Origin: Owenia fusiformis
Taxonomy: Eukaryota > Annelida > Polychaeta > Sabellida > Oweniidae
Reading direction: 5' to 3'
DNA: 64,000 nucleotides
Assembly: GCA_903813345.2 (NCBI GenBank)
Contig: CAIIXF020000011.1
Location: 26,838,166-26,902,165, forward strand
In this document: positions 50,811-62,375 of the stretch, one piece after another
Numbering within the stretch: position 1 is the stretch's first letter
Layout of the letters: every line of letters starts with the position of its first letter
The notes under the pieces: generated by a model
What the model saw: the letters and a program-made list of their open reading frames with translations, nothing else
The model's database searches: none
What the model was told of the DNA's origin: nothing
Position numbers and translations under genes: made by a program

Positions 50811-52046
50811 TGCCCATGTCAAGCAGCGTGCCTACTAGGCACGCAGTTTGAAACTCTGACAAACTGCGCGCATATTTCAAAATGGAAGACGGGGAGGACA
50901 CGACTCCCAAAAAGAGCCTAAATACGAAAAGTACAACGTTCGTCTCGTTCTAAAGATAGTACCATTCTGTGAAGATGAACTTATTTTACTCATAGTACTC
51001 AACGTAGTTCCCGATGTAAACCTAGTTATCTCAATATAAGGGTCTTAAGTTACTTCTGTGTTCAAAATTTACAGTGTAAAGTTATATCTATGTCTTTTTA
51101 TCGTCATTTGCCGTTTATTCAGCCATTGTGTCTGTGTATGCTAGAACATATAGGATCACTCCATCTGATTAAAGCAGGATAGTTTGTGTTCAAAACGATA
51201 ATACGCCATAAACGTGATTTAAACATTTTTCTTGTCAAACTGCGCGCCTATATTCACATGTATTTCCCAAACTGCGTGCCTAATATTTCCAAATTGCTTG
51301 CCTATCCAAGCTTGTTTTGTATAATTAGAAAACGTAAGCGCCATATGTAAGGCACATATGTGTCTAATAGTAGAACCCCATAATTGAAACACTATGAGAG
51401 TCCATCCACCAAGATGGTGATCTAAAAATAAAAAAATTTTCGTTCCAAACTTAATTGTCACTTCTATTATACATTTTGACTTTCAATATGAAAATCTCAT
51501 AAAATCTGACGATAAAGCAAAAATTCCAATGCTATATGAAAAACACCTACACGTGCCTCTGCAGAAATTCCAATGATAGTATGTAGTTTTTATAGTGTAT
51601 GCGCACAGTTTGTAATTTCTGGCTAAAATAGGCGCGCAGTTTGTGCTTTATTTCTTTTTAATCTCCTGATTATCTGTTTTATCTCGAAATATTTTGAATT
51701 AAACATGATAAATGCGTAAGGAATTAAATATAAAACGAGTCTAAAGTATTTGTCATTTATGTTTAAAGTGCTAGATCGATTTACGTATAAACTCCCGTAA
51801 AATCAGTGACGAAAATGCCATTAATCTGCTTATGTTTTAAAACTTAGATTCGTTTGCACATAGTTTTTGCTAGTATTTGCAAGATTCGTATATTCGCCAC
51901 AGAATGAACGCATTGAACAAGAAAACAAGCAGGTTAAATGCCTTTAAATTACGATTCAAAATTCAGACTCCAACTTAAATGATGCAATGTTGTTAGGCAC
52001 TACGCAGTTTGTGGTCGAAACAAACTGCGCGCAGCTTGACATGGGC
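50811..52046. mobile_element. 1.24-kb element with TGCCCATGTCAAG ends
   Basis: TGCCCATGTCAAGC at the left and GCTTGACATGGGCA at the right. Next to each end, and scattered within, are copies of AAACTGCGCGC or GCACGCAGTTTG, often followed by CTA. No transposase and no clear target duplication. Confidence 0.65.
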
Positions 52047-52174
52047 ACTGTGGGGTTTCTTTTCAAGCAAATGGTGCGAATTTAACGAATTAATATATTC
52101 GTACAATGATGATAATAACCCCCCTGTCACACCAAACGTATTTACTTCGGCATAGGGGCTAGTATAGCACTTAT

Positions 52175-52788
52175 ACAGGGTGACAAATGGCGTTGTGCCC
52201 CCCTTCCACAGCATAAACTAGGAGAAGTACCTATACATTCTGTATGTTACTGGAAAGAGCATTCAATTCTGGATAAAATAAATCCTAGACGATCAATGTC
52301 AGAAATTTTTACATAGTTTCACATGCACTCGGAATGTGCTAATATAGTTCTCGTTTTACTGATTTTGAAGACATCCCACATAGAATTTGTTTGCATCGAT
52401 GAATACCCGAACGGCAAATGGGGTTCGTTTTAATTGATAAAACAGAGCAACTTATGGAGATGAAGCTGCAGAGAACAGATATTCCAAAAATACCATGCAC
52501 AAGAACCTCAAAAAAGTGTTGAGATGTCTTGAAAGACACTAATCTTTTCTATGTCCTTTTAAAGTCAGCCTGACTGACAGACATTTTAGGCTGCCTAAGA
52601 TGGTCATACTCATTTTAAAAGTTATTTCAAAATATGTCTCATTTTCTATCATGCATCGACATCTTTTCACACTTAAACAACAATTAAATGCTGTTTCCAA
52701 TGTTATATAGACTAGTATGCGTGTGTAACTCTGCTAGTTTATGCTGTGGATGGGGGGGGGGGGGGGTCAACACCCATTTGACACCCTG
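52175..52788. mobile_element. MITE with CAGGGTG ends, TA target
   Basis: Starts CAGGGTGACAAATGG and ends CCATTTGACACCCTG, with TA on both sides (52173-52174 and 52789-52790). The terminal repeat runs for about 100 bp (CCACAGCATAAACTAG is shared). A tract of 15 G lies inside the right end. Confidence 0.75.
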
Positions 52789-52833
52789 TAGATGTAACTG
52801 AATTATAATAATCCGCTGCAAATCAAATCAAAC

Positions 52834-53725
52834 AAGAACACAAAAGTGTACAACATGTCCCCACCAATGGGCGATCATATATAATTTTCATCCCGAATGC
52901 CAAACAATAATCAGTTGAAGAAAACCTTTTAGAAAAAATCCCAAATGGCCGCCTTACTCTTTACCAAAAATCCAAAAAGGCAATCATTTTTATACAAAGA
53001 ATCATTCCTGAAAATTTGAAATCGATCTGTCAACAATTAGCCTGGAAATGCGTAGACAAGACTAATACAGACAAGATTTTAGGACAGGAAATCCAAAATG
53101 GCCACCTTAACATTTACCAAAAATGTCTAAAAATTAATCAGTTCTAGTTTTCATATAAAGAATCATCCGTAAAACCATTTGCTTCAGAACGTTTAGACAG
53201 ACAAGATTGTAGGACGGAAAATAATGGCCACCTTAACATTTACCCAGAATGCCAAAAACCTAATCAGTTCCAGAATCTCATACAAAGAATCATTCCTCAA
53301 AATTGGAAATTGACCCGGGAAACGATTAGGCTGAAAGCGGGTAGACAAGACTTTACAAACAAGATTTTAGGACGGAAAATCCAAAATGGCCACCTTGACA
53401 TTTACCCAGAACACCCAAAACCTAATCAATTCCAGAATCTCATACTAAGAATCATCCCTCAAAATTTGAAATTGACCCATGAAACGATTAGCCTGAAAAC
53501 ACGTAGACAAGACTTACAGACATGATTTTACGACAGAAAACACCAAAATGGCCGAAAATAAAAAAAGCAGACACCGGATCTGTATATACTCATAAGTTAT
53601 CGCTGAAAATTTGAAGGTGATACCTGTAGCAGTTTTTTAAAAAATTGTCAGACGTACGGACAAACAGACGGACAGACGGACGCGCCTAGGCCGATAATAT
53701 GGCCCCACACTATGTGGTGGGGACA
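52834..53725 (+). mobile_element. Helitron-like element, family C, complete
   Basis: Begins CAAGAACAC, then ATGTCCCCACC, and ends in a hairpin CCCCACACTATGTGGTGGGG followed by ACA. The centre is an array of about five units of roughly 145 bp containing CCAAAATGGCCACCTT and ATTTACCCAGAA. The same array and start occur inverted at 1-1086. An open frame at 53310-53525 is array sequence. Confidence 0.7.
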
Positions 53726-54017
53726 TAAACACCTAGTGGTTGTTCAATGGAATTATCTCTGTTTTAATCAAATATATTCATGTTATGTAGCAATTCAACC
53801 AACTGAATGATGTACTTTTGCTTTGATTGATTAAGGTAAATTACAACAAGTGGCGATACCACGCAATGTACTACAATTCAAACTAGCTAGCTTATCTGCA
53901 CGTGCAGTGCGATTTGGTAATCGATAAAAATTATTTCGATATAAACATTTATATGTAATTGTATTCATCTAATTTGTATTCGTGAATGCAAATAACGCCT
54001 GTCGGCTACTGAATTAA

Positions 54018-55514
54018 AGGCCCGGTCACACCGCCCGGACGTTGCTGGAGCGTTCCTTGAACGTTGAAAAAATTCATCAACGCTCGTCAACGCGCACAAA
54101 ATGGGGAAAAAAACAAAAACACGGGCGTTGGCTTAGCGGTGCACCGCTGAAGCCGGCGTTGCTTTAGCGTTGGTTAAGCGGTTGCGAGCGGTAGCTAGCC
54201 TTTGTTTAGCGGTAATGCGAGCGTTGGTATAGCGGCGTTCTGCGCATGAGAGCGTTGCCTCGGCGGGGGTATAAATAGCAGCAGCGTTGGTTTAGCAGCA
54301 TATCGCGTTTGACTACTGGGAAATTATTTCAAATGGGAAGTGTTTAAGAGTAAAGACCTTTATTGGAATTTGTAACTTTAACAAAAGTCCTTCAAGGATT
54401 AAAGAAGAAATGTTTTAAATCTAAAGTGCTTCTATTAATGTAATATGACATTAAGAATGAATAACATTACCATTTTCTTTAATAATCTCTCATATCATTT
54501 CAAACAAACATATCACAATTTAATGTTGCATTTCCATTACTTGGAACCGATTTACGTTCAAATTGCTTTAACAATGTCAAATAACATTTACAGCAAAGTA
54601 ATAATCATGACGCATGACAAATTTTTGCATTGCTGTGCGCGCATCAACTTTTTGTATAATACCATGACGAGTGCAACATTTTACAAGCTGCGCAGAAAAA
54701 TTCACAGATAATTTATTGAATTGCTTGACGTAAAAACACTAGGTATATACTATATTTGAATAAAGGTCTCAGTAAAAGTCTATTTGTATTAACATTTAAT
54801 GAAAAACAAAAATCGCATAATTCACCTTTTTCAAATCCAAAATCACAAACTTTGAGCGCTTAATTTAGGAATTTACAATGCAAAATATTGAAATGCCAGA
54901 CATGAATATATATCAAATGTAAAATGCACAAGTGTCTCCACAGTGTTCTACACAGTGGTGCATTTCTCAACGTATTTATAGCCAAATTCTGGTCCCGCTC
55001 CGACACCTCTATACCAACGCCAAAGCAAAGTTCATCGCCGCCATGGAACGCTGCGACAACGTCCGACACCGTTCCAACAACCCCATGTACGCTGATAAAA
55101 CGCTAACAACCGCTCCACCGACGTTTGTGCAACGTTTGATCGCCGCCCGGGCAACGCTGGCGAAGCAGCGGTGGTCCAGCGTTTAAGATTTCTGCGTTGG
55201 TCTAGCGGATTCAAGCGTCCACGAACTTGCGTCTAGCGGTGCCAAACTTTGACTGGGCGTTGGTGGAGCGGTGATAAACTTTGCCAGGGCGTAAAATTGT
55301 CCCCTTTTCAACGCTCGCAATATTTTGAGCAGCTCAAAACTTTTGGAGCGTTAGGATGGCCACTCGAGAAACATCCGCGTTGGCCGAGCGTTTATAGCGT
55401 TGCTTTAACGGATGCCAACTTTTGTTAAACGGTGGTGAACGTTTACGAGCGTTGATGATTTTTTTCAACGTTCAAGGAACGCTCCAGCAACGTTTAGGCG
55501 GTGTGACCGGGCCT
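54018..55514. mobile_element. 1.5-kb element with AGGCCCGGTCACACCG ends
   Basis: The left end AGGCCCGGTCACACCGCC and the right end are complementary, and the terminal inverted repeat extends for about 70 bp (AACGTTGCTGGAGCG and complement). TTAA precedes and TTAC follows, close to a TTAA duplication as in Kolobok or piggyBac types. Both sides of the interior are filled with degenerate GCGTTGGTTTAGCGG-type words. A TATAAATAG lies near 54270. No recognisable transposase; open frames at 54445-54711 and 54924-55186 are unassigned. Confidence 0.7.
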
Positions 55515-55614
55515 TTACCTACAATGTTATGGGCAAGTCATCTAAATATAACTAGTTCCTGCCACCATTCCATTCCTGTTTAAATGAGTTGGTAATAAAA
55601 TCCGGTAGCCGGTA

Positions 55615-55768
55615 ACCGTTCAAATTGACCATTTTTTTCAAAATCATCTACAAGTTCTCAAAAGTTCAAATCTGACTACATATTGACCTTCAATGGCATT
55701 ACCAAGGTCAAAAAAGAGTTGACCTTCAAAGACCTTCTCAAGGTCAAAAAGATCTTTACTCAAATTGC
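55615..55768. repeat. core fragment of Helitron-like family A
   Basis: Contains CAAAATCATCTACA, GTTCAAATCTGACT and GACCTTCTCAAGGTCAAAAA, as in the arrays at 22.6-26.1 kb. It stops exactly where the 796-bp element begins. Confidence 0.6.
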
Positions 55769-56564
55769 AAAGGACCTTATACACCCTCCATTGGGATCTC
55801 CCCATGGGAAAAAAATAATTCATCTAATTTTTCAAAATGAGTATTCTGCTTCAATTATTACATTTATATGCACACTAGTATCTTGTTGACCTATATTCAG
55901 CACTGTATTGATGTATAGGCCACTTATTAGGGTCATAATTCAACCATGAAGTGTAGAGGCATAGATTCCAAACCAGGAAGTATTTTTGTGTCTGTCAAAA
56001 TCCATTTACATCCTACGCATCCCTGCATCTTATCCAAATATGTTACGACATAATGAAATATAATAGTATAATCTTTGGTTTTACAAACTTGTATGATATT
56101 TGATAAGTGTAAAAGTTGTTTTTGGAGCATTTTTCTATAGCCATTTTGTAGGGAAAAAAATGATGAAAAAATGTACAATCTTTTAATTTTAAGTATGACC
56201 TGAATCGATTGCAAACTTCATATTTGCTCATTTGATGAGATAAACCATTTGTGTCGTATTGTGAAATTATTAAGTTTGCAATCGATTCAGGTCATAGTGT
56301 ATTTTTGGTATTTCTGTGATAATCAATGGAAACCAATGGCCTCTATTGGGATCTGCTGATATCCTCATGTTAAGTCAATGGTGTACAGCCCCATGTAAGT
56401 CAATACAACCTTGCTGAACGAAATGATCCCTATCTCAGCTTTTGTGTGTTCAAGCACTTTAATATTTTCCAAAGTATTATATGACATTTTATTCTTCATG
56501 TTACACCTACGAATGATTCATTTTGACCATAGGGATATTAGCCAATAATTGCACATTGTCCTTT
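55769..56564. mobile_element. 796-bp element with AAAGGAC ends, copy 2
   Basis: Near-identical to 36017-36812 over its full length, including the inner 25-bp inverted arms. The flanks are unrelated, which fixes the boundaries. Confidence 0.8.
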
Positions 56565-56574
56565 CATTCCTGGT

Positions 56575-56680
56575 TTTTATTGAATGATTTGAAGTTAAAT
56601 ACAAAACATGTTGTGCTCGGGAAATTCTGTATTGGCACGATACGAACACAGAATATCGAGAGCACAATATCTATCCCGTT
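56575..56680. repeat. fragment of the GAGACGAAGTCGAGT repeat family
   Basis: TTGAATGATTTGAAGT and ACAGAATATCGAGAGC resemble 40546-40645. Confidence 0.5.
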
Positions 56681-56798
56681 TTATTTTATTTAGTTATTTG
56701 CCAAATACTTTTTAAATAGTGGCACAATTGAAAAATTCTAGTGCGCTGTACATACAACAAATCACATTAAAGACATAAAATACAATTTGTATAAGTAC

Positions 56799-57262
56799 AC
56801 TCCCCTTCATTAGTTTGGCAACCTTAGCTCCCTCATTGGACTACGTGTAATGCCTCTTTATGTTTGAATTTTTAGGAAAATGCGAGGGAAATACTTAAAA
56901 TATTGATTGAGATGTTTGCCGCAAGTTATATAACAGAATATTCATCCATCCAAGTTCTTGCAAAAATACAAGTTGAATTTGCTAACTTTATTTAATAAAA
57001 AATTGATACGTTCTTTCAGGTTTAAAAAAGTTAAAGGTCTTCAAAGTCAAAATTATTTTTCATAAAACGTCCATTGAAATAACACAGGAGGCGAAAATGA
57101 TTTTTAAAAATGACTTTGAAGCTTTGTAACTTTAGTATTCATAAAGTAAACTGAACACTTAGCGTAAAAAAAGTTAGACAATTAAATTTTCTATCTAAAA
57201 ATATTTTTGGTGAACCTTTTACCGGATAGATATCCTGAAATCACATCTGCCCCGAACCCACC
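56799..57262. mobile_element. partial copy of the CACTCCCCT MITE
   Basis: Starts with TA and CACTCCCCTTCATTAG, and carries the central CATTGAAATAACACAGGAGG of the MITE at 47779. It lacks the distal part of the far arm and ends where the next repeat begins. Confidence 0.7.
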
Positions 57263-58340
57263 ATTTCTCACCTCTCGATATTCTGTATTGGAACTCGACT
57301 TCGTCTCATTCAAATACGGAATTTCTTGAGCAGAATATATCCTGTATTGCACTTCAAATCATTCAATAACTTATACTTAGGAAATAATCCCTTCGAAATT
57401 ACTGCATTCTCCGTATTGCAACTGAGATTGTCCTAGCTGTATCACTATTTTCTGTATTGCTACGAAGATGATCAATGGGGACAATCTCAGTAGCAATACA
57501 GATTGATTCAGCACAATAACTGACCAATCAAAGGGCTTCATTTTACAGATCATACGATAAAGTTATTTATTTCATTTTTCCTGCGCCACATTGTAATGAA
57601 GTGCTTTTAAATATTTTGATGAAGCAATAAACTCAAAAAAGTAAATACACGAGTATTTCTTTGATCCTGATGTATTTATATTGAAAGATCGAAAGAACTA
57701 AATATCGGAGTAGCATCTTCATCCAAGCATTGACTTCACAATAATTTATTGAATGATTGTGTGTTGGAACGAGACGAAGTCGAGTGCCGATACAAAATAT
57801 CGATAACGTTCTATAACGTTGTATCGTGTGATCTTAGGTCAATTCATTTTACTTAGGAGATAATCCCTAGAAAATATTCTGTATTGCGATTGAGATTGTC
57901 CCTCCGTATCAATATTTTCTGTATTGCAACGGAGATGATCAATGGGGACAATCTCAGTAGGAATACAGATTGTTACAGCACAAGAACTGACCAATCAGAG
58001 GGCTTCATTTTACAGCTCATACGATTAAGTGTTTCATTTTTCATGGAGACCTAAAGTCTTGCAAAAATAATTGTGTTATCTCAAAAATAGTTTGCAGATC
58101 ATTTTACATGATAATATACACAACATACGCTCTGCGTCACATTGTAATGAAGTGCTTCTAATTATTTTGATGAAACAATAAACTTACTTAGTACAACTTA
58201 CTTAAAGTCAAAAAAGTAAAGATACGATTATTTCTTTAATCCGGATGTATTCTTATTGAAAGATCGAAAGAAGTAAATAACGAAGTAGCCATCTTCATTG
58301 ACTTCACAATAAGTTATTGAATGATTTGATACAGGATATT
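57262..58340. repeat. tandemly duplicated dispersed repeat
   Basis: About 57372-57740 and 57850-58330 are diverged direct copies. Both contain ATGATCAATGGGGACAATCT, ACATTGTAATGAAGTGCTT and TATTGAAAGATCGAAAGAA. A related single copy is at 42296-42490. Confidence 0.7.
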
Positions 58341-59697
58341 AATCTTCTGGAGACCTGGAGACCTAATAAAGTCTTGGAAAAATAATTGTGTTATCTTAAA
58401 AATAGTTTGCAATACGTATAGAGTAGTGTATTCTACCAGTATCTTTGTAAATGCGTCTTGGAATGATTTGTATGAGGACGCCTAGCTAGTGGATTACCCT
58501 TTCATTGTACTGCCTGTACTGTGCGTTCTGGTTACTTTGATAAAAGAAGCAATCTTGTATCATCCTATTCCGGCTGTCTCAACTGCACTTGGTTCATCTA
58601 TTTATTAGTTGATTTTCCCGTTCCCGTTATCATCAGCAAATTTTGTTCTTACATCCACTTAACTAACATGCCATCATTCGTTTTAAAACATTCGTTGAAT
58701 ATTGTAAATATGACATATTATTCTCATTATCTATTCTCAATGGATATCTTTAAATGAAAAATGTCAGAATGTCACAGAAAATGTCAGTTTGTCGCTTTAT
58801 TTATTGAGGATATCATTTAAAATATGAACACAAATCTACTTTGTAATTTCGCTTGCGTCATTGGTATATTAATTCAATATATTGTATGGTCCTTTGAATT
58901 TGGAATAGCATTCCCAAGGTATTAAAATAATAATATTGTTTATCAAGACGTATTCTGTCGAAATCAGGAAATAAGGGTAATGAGCAGGGAATTTTTAGAA
59001 ATAGGGAATTTCAGTCACAAAAATAACTTTACACTTCCTCGGAGAATACACACAACTTATAATCAATAACAGCATGCGATGGCTTAATTGATGATGATTG
59101 TACATCCGATAAATCTAGAAAGCAAGTCAAAAAATGTGATCAAGATCGAAAATAGAAAATCTGTTAACTTCGTGTTTAGCCACTATAGAACGTAGCAGAT
59201 TAACTCCTTGTTATCATCCTCAGAGCAAAGATGGTTATAGCCATTTAATGACCATTGCATGACATTAATATGTCGCATCATGGAATTTTACAGAAAAAAT
59301 ATTCAAACGTTATTGAACTGAGATTATGAATTATTTTGTAGTCCACTGTCATTTTGCGATTTAAAATTGGTTGGGCTAGCTCAAATACTAGTGTTACGAT
59401 TTGTTATATTTGATTCCTCATAGAGATATTATTCAAGAATAACATTTGAGGAAAAAATGCAGTGCGTCAGGCTACATACGCTATTGCATTTTTTTGTAAT
59501 TTAAAATCGCTGATAGCGATTCCGCACTTTCATTGCCAAGCAATGTTATTAAACTATAATACTATCATCTTTACGATGAATGCTATTATTTGCATAAACT
59601 TATCGTAATAATATGAAGCAAATCTATTCTTAAAATGCCATTGTACGGAGGAATTGCTAACTATCAGAAGTGCTTTTTAGAGAATTCGTCCATTGGA
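58341..59697. other. no gene seen
   Basis: AT-rich; an open frame at 58521-58757 (+) resembles nothing known. Confidence 0.35.
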
Positions 59698-60297
59698 CGT
59701 TTCATCCATGGGACTTTTCACCCCTAAGACGCTGTTTGTTTTACCCTTTAAATAGTTCACCCCTAGAAACTTCACCTCTAGACGTTTCAGCCCTGTTTGT
59801 TTCACCCCTTAAACATTTCACCCCTAGACGTTTCACCCCTTAGACGTGTCACCCCTTAAACACTTCACCCCTAGACATTGCACCCCTATACGTTTCACTC
59901 CTTCACCATAGATTTGATGTCTGCTAACGATGCTTTTTCATAATAGTATTTGTTATACAATGCAATAAATAACAAGAAAGGATATTACCTAGGCAATTAA
60001 AGATCAGCATTTTCAATCAGTGCAAATTGCAAACTCTTTTTAATTTACGAGACTAGTATTGTTTGTTATACATATATGTATGGGGATTAAACAGCCAGAG
60101 GATTAATTGCCCAAGGGGTAAAATGTCCAGGGGGTGAAACATCTAAGGGATGAAAAGTCCATGTTGAAAATGTCTAGGGGGTGAACTGTCCAGGGGGTAA
60201 AAGTCTATGGGATGAAACATCCGGGGAACGAAATGTCTATGGGGTGAAAAGTATAAGGGGAGGCCGGGTTGAAATATCCAAGGGGTAAATTGTCTTG
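59698..60297. repeat. inverted pair of degenerate minisatellites
   Basis: At 59700-59912 a 15-16 bp word, TTTCACCCCTAGACG, is repeated about 12-14 times. At 60095-60297 the opposite strand word, GGGGTGAAACATCTAAG, is repeated about as often. The two blocks can fold on each other around a spacer of about 180 bp. Confidence 0.8.
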
Positions 60298-60892
60298 ATA
60301 CCGTCAGAAGCACGTTTCAGAATCATTGTCTTGCCATTTGAATCAATTATTGATATGCAGCTGCTCTTATCTGTCTCAACATCGTTAATGGACAAGCAGT
60401 AACACTGAATGTTAAACAAATCACGATGTCATCTTAATCTGTCGTATGAATCTTTTTGAGATAAAATGGGAACATATTATAAACATTTGGTGATTGAAAT
60501 AAAGGGAAAATACGTGAAGCTCAAAATGTCCACCAATCCTGTATACGAGTACATGTAATTGCTGACAATGGAATTATTGCCACAAAATATTATTTTGAAG
60601 TATCAATCAGAAAGATTTCTAAGCTGGCAATGGTTTATCCCAAGGACCTTAGTCGAGAAGTCTAAAAAACGACAAGCATTATAGATATTACAAATACATA
60701 TGTATATTGGTAAGATAAAAATGATGCAATGGCAAACAGTGCAATAATTCCAATCTACCTGTATAAATCGGGAGCGTTTTATACACAATCAAGCTCCGAT
60801 CATCTGCATTTTAAGTGTTTGTAATGCTCTGTAATGCATGGAACTGTTCATCAATTCATTATTTAGAAACTATAATGTTCTTCGTGTAATAG

Positions 60893-61969
60893 TTAGCAAT
60901 TACTCGACTTGGTAGTTGTCTTGTCTACATGTATAATGCTAGTAGTTGCAGTCAGTGGCATAGCACTAACGTCAGTTTGTGCCGAATTTTCCTTCGACTT
61001 AACGTCGCGAGGAGTCAGTCTCATCCGCCCCTTGAAGCAACCGCTTGATTCCCCAAGCCTCACATATCCCGCTCGAATGTCCCTCGTACGGAGTCCATAA
61101 ACAACTGGGTCCATTATGAAGTTAATATAGGGAAGGTAACATATGAAGTTGTAGTGCACCATTAGTAACGTGCTGCTGAAGATGTGAACTCGGATAAGCT
61201 TTACTGCTATGTATGGCAGAGAGAAAAGCACTAGAGCAACCACGAGGATTAACGAAGTGACGAAAGCTTTATATGAATCATTTGCTGATTGACGCGAATT
61301 TGCCGAAGATGATCTCCTCCATAGTCCTTTAGAAACCCGACAATACAGTATGATGACGATGATCAGAATGAAGCAGAGAATACACGGCCAGATGTAGTCC
61401 CAATATTCGAGAAAAGGGAGATCGTCGAATTTGAATGCTAGTATACCAGGCAGGCTGACAAGAATAGATACGATCCAACTTAACACGATGTAGATGCTAA
61501 TGTTCCTCTTGCTGGCGATTCGGTTGTAAACCAAAGGTTGGGAGAGAGCTATATAGCGCAACACTGATATGAGGAATAATGTAAGGGCCCCCTCCATATA
61601 GAACAACGTGAAGAAGATGAAACTGAATGCTTGGGTAAACGCTATACGTTTGAAAGAAGAACTGAGTTCATCTTCGTGAGTCCATAAGACATCCATCCTG
61701 GGAATAATTTCCAAATACGTGGACAAAGATCCAAACAGGTCAGCGACGCTCAAGTTCAAAAACAGCAGATGGGTGCTTGTAAGATTCCCGGGAATAAACT
61801 TAATGGCAATCATTGATACAGTGTTGACGACTATCGCAACAAAGCAAAGAATTGTTGCAATCGTTATGAATCGTATCAAAGATGTTTCATCTTCCATTGA
61901 CGGTGAAATATGGTCAGAAGAATTGAAAAGGCTCAAATAAAATGTAAAGTTTTCACCCAAGTAATCCAT
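60893..61969 (-). CDS. orphan class A (rhodopsin-like) GPCR, 358 aa, single exon
   Basis: A seven-helix plasma-membrane receptor for an unknown ligand, expected to signal through G proteins. The frame is open back to an in-frame stop, but the first ATG is at 61967-61969 (A at -3, G at +4), so the protein starts MDYLGENF. N-glycosylation sites are N7 and N16. Helices are roughly 31-58, 66-88, 109-138, 157-178, 190-214, 233-257 and 266-292. Family marks are N49 in TM1, LNLSVAD with D77 in TM2, R138 in LRY after TM3, W165 in TM4, P252 in FSLPY of TM6 and DPVVY (287-291) in TM7. C311 could be palmitoylated. Odd points: the acidic residue before R138 is lost, W of CWxP is serine, and the TM3 and loop-2 cysteines appear absent. 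DPxxY and the missing disulfide recall melanocortin-type receptors, but overall similarity is too low to name it. Confidence 0.9.
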   Translation of the reverse strand: MDYLGENFTFYLSLFNSSDHISPSMEDETSLIRFITIATILCFVAIVVNTVSMIAIKFIPGNLTSTHLLFLNLSVADLFGSLSTYLEIIPRMDVLWTHEDELSSSFKRIAFTQAFSFIFFTLFYMEGALTLFLISVLRYIALSQPLVYNRIASKRNISIYIVLSWIVSILVSLPGILAFKFDDLPFLEYWDYIWPCILCFILIIVIILYCRVSKGLWRRSSSANSRQSANDSYKAFVTSLILVVALVLFSLPYIAVKLIRVHIFSSTLLMVHYNFICYLPYINFIMDPVVYGLRTRDIRAGYVRLGESSGCFKGRMRLTPRDVKSKENSAQTDVSAMPLTATTSIIHVDKTTTKSSNC

Positions 61970-62200
61970 CGTCTTACGTGTAGAATCGACGTTTCCGCAA
62001 ATATCCTCCAAGTATTCTCCGTTATAGATAAAGTAGAATTATTTATAATCCTCTTTGAATCACTTCATAGAAACACTGTCTGTGATTCTTAGATAGAAAA
62101 TGAGTTGAAAGCAGAGCGTCTGTTCTATTATAATTGCCAATTACCAATCACTATTCAAACGACTGTGCGCTTCTAACTAGCTGATATAATTTTGCATTGG

Positions 62201-62208
62201 CTTATATA
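62201..62208 (-). promoter_or_regulatory. TATA box of the GPCR gene
   Basis: TATATAAG on the - strand, about 230 bp upstream of the ATG, would place a start site near 62170 and a 5' leader of about 200 bases. Position and sequence are suitable; there is no other support. Confidence 0.35.
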
Positions 62209-62375
62209 GGTGCACATCCCCGTCAGTTCCATTAGTGCCCACGTACACGCAGAGCTGCATTTAGTAGTCTAATAAGGTACCTTATTGTCTTCATGATATT
62301 GACCAATAGACTCCCTGGATCTCTCTTGTATAGAGAAACAAACAATCTCAGTTGATTTGCTCCATATAATATATA

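Noticed and set aside
61970-62011. GPCR start at 62011
   Set aside because: The codon there is TTG. The first in-frame ATG is at 61967-61969 and no upstream in-frame ATG exists before a stop.
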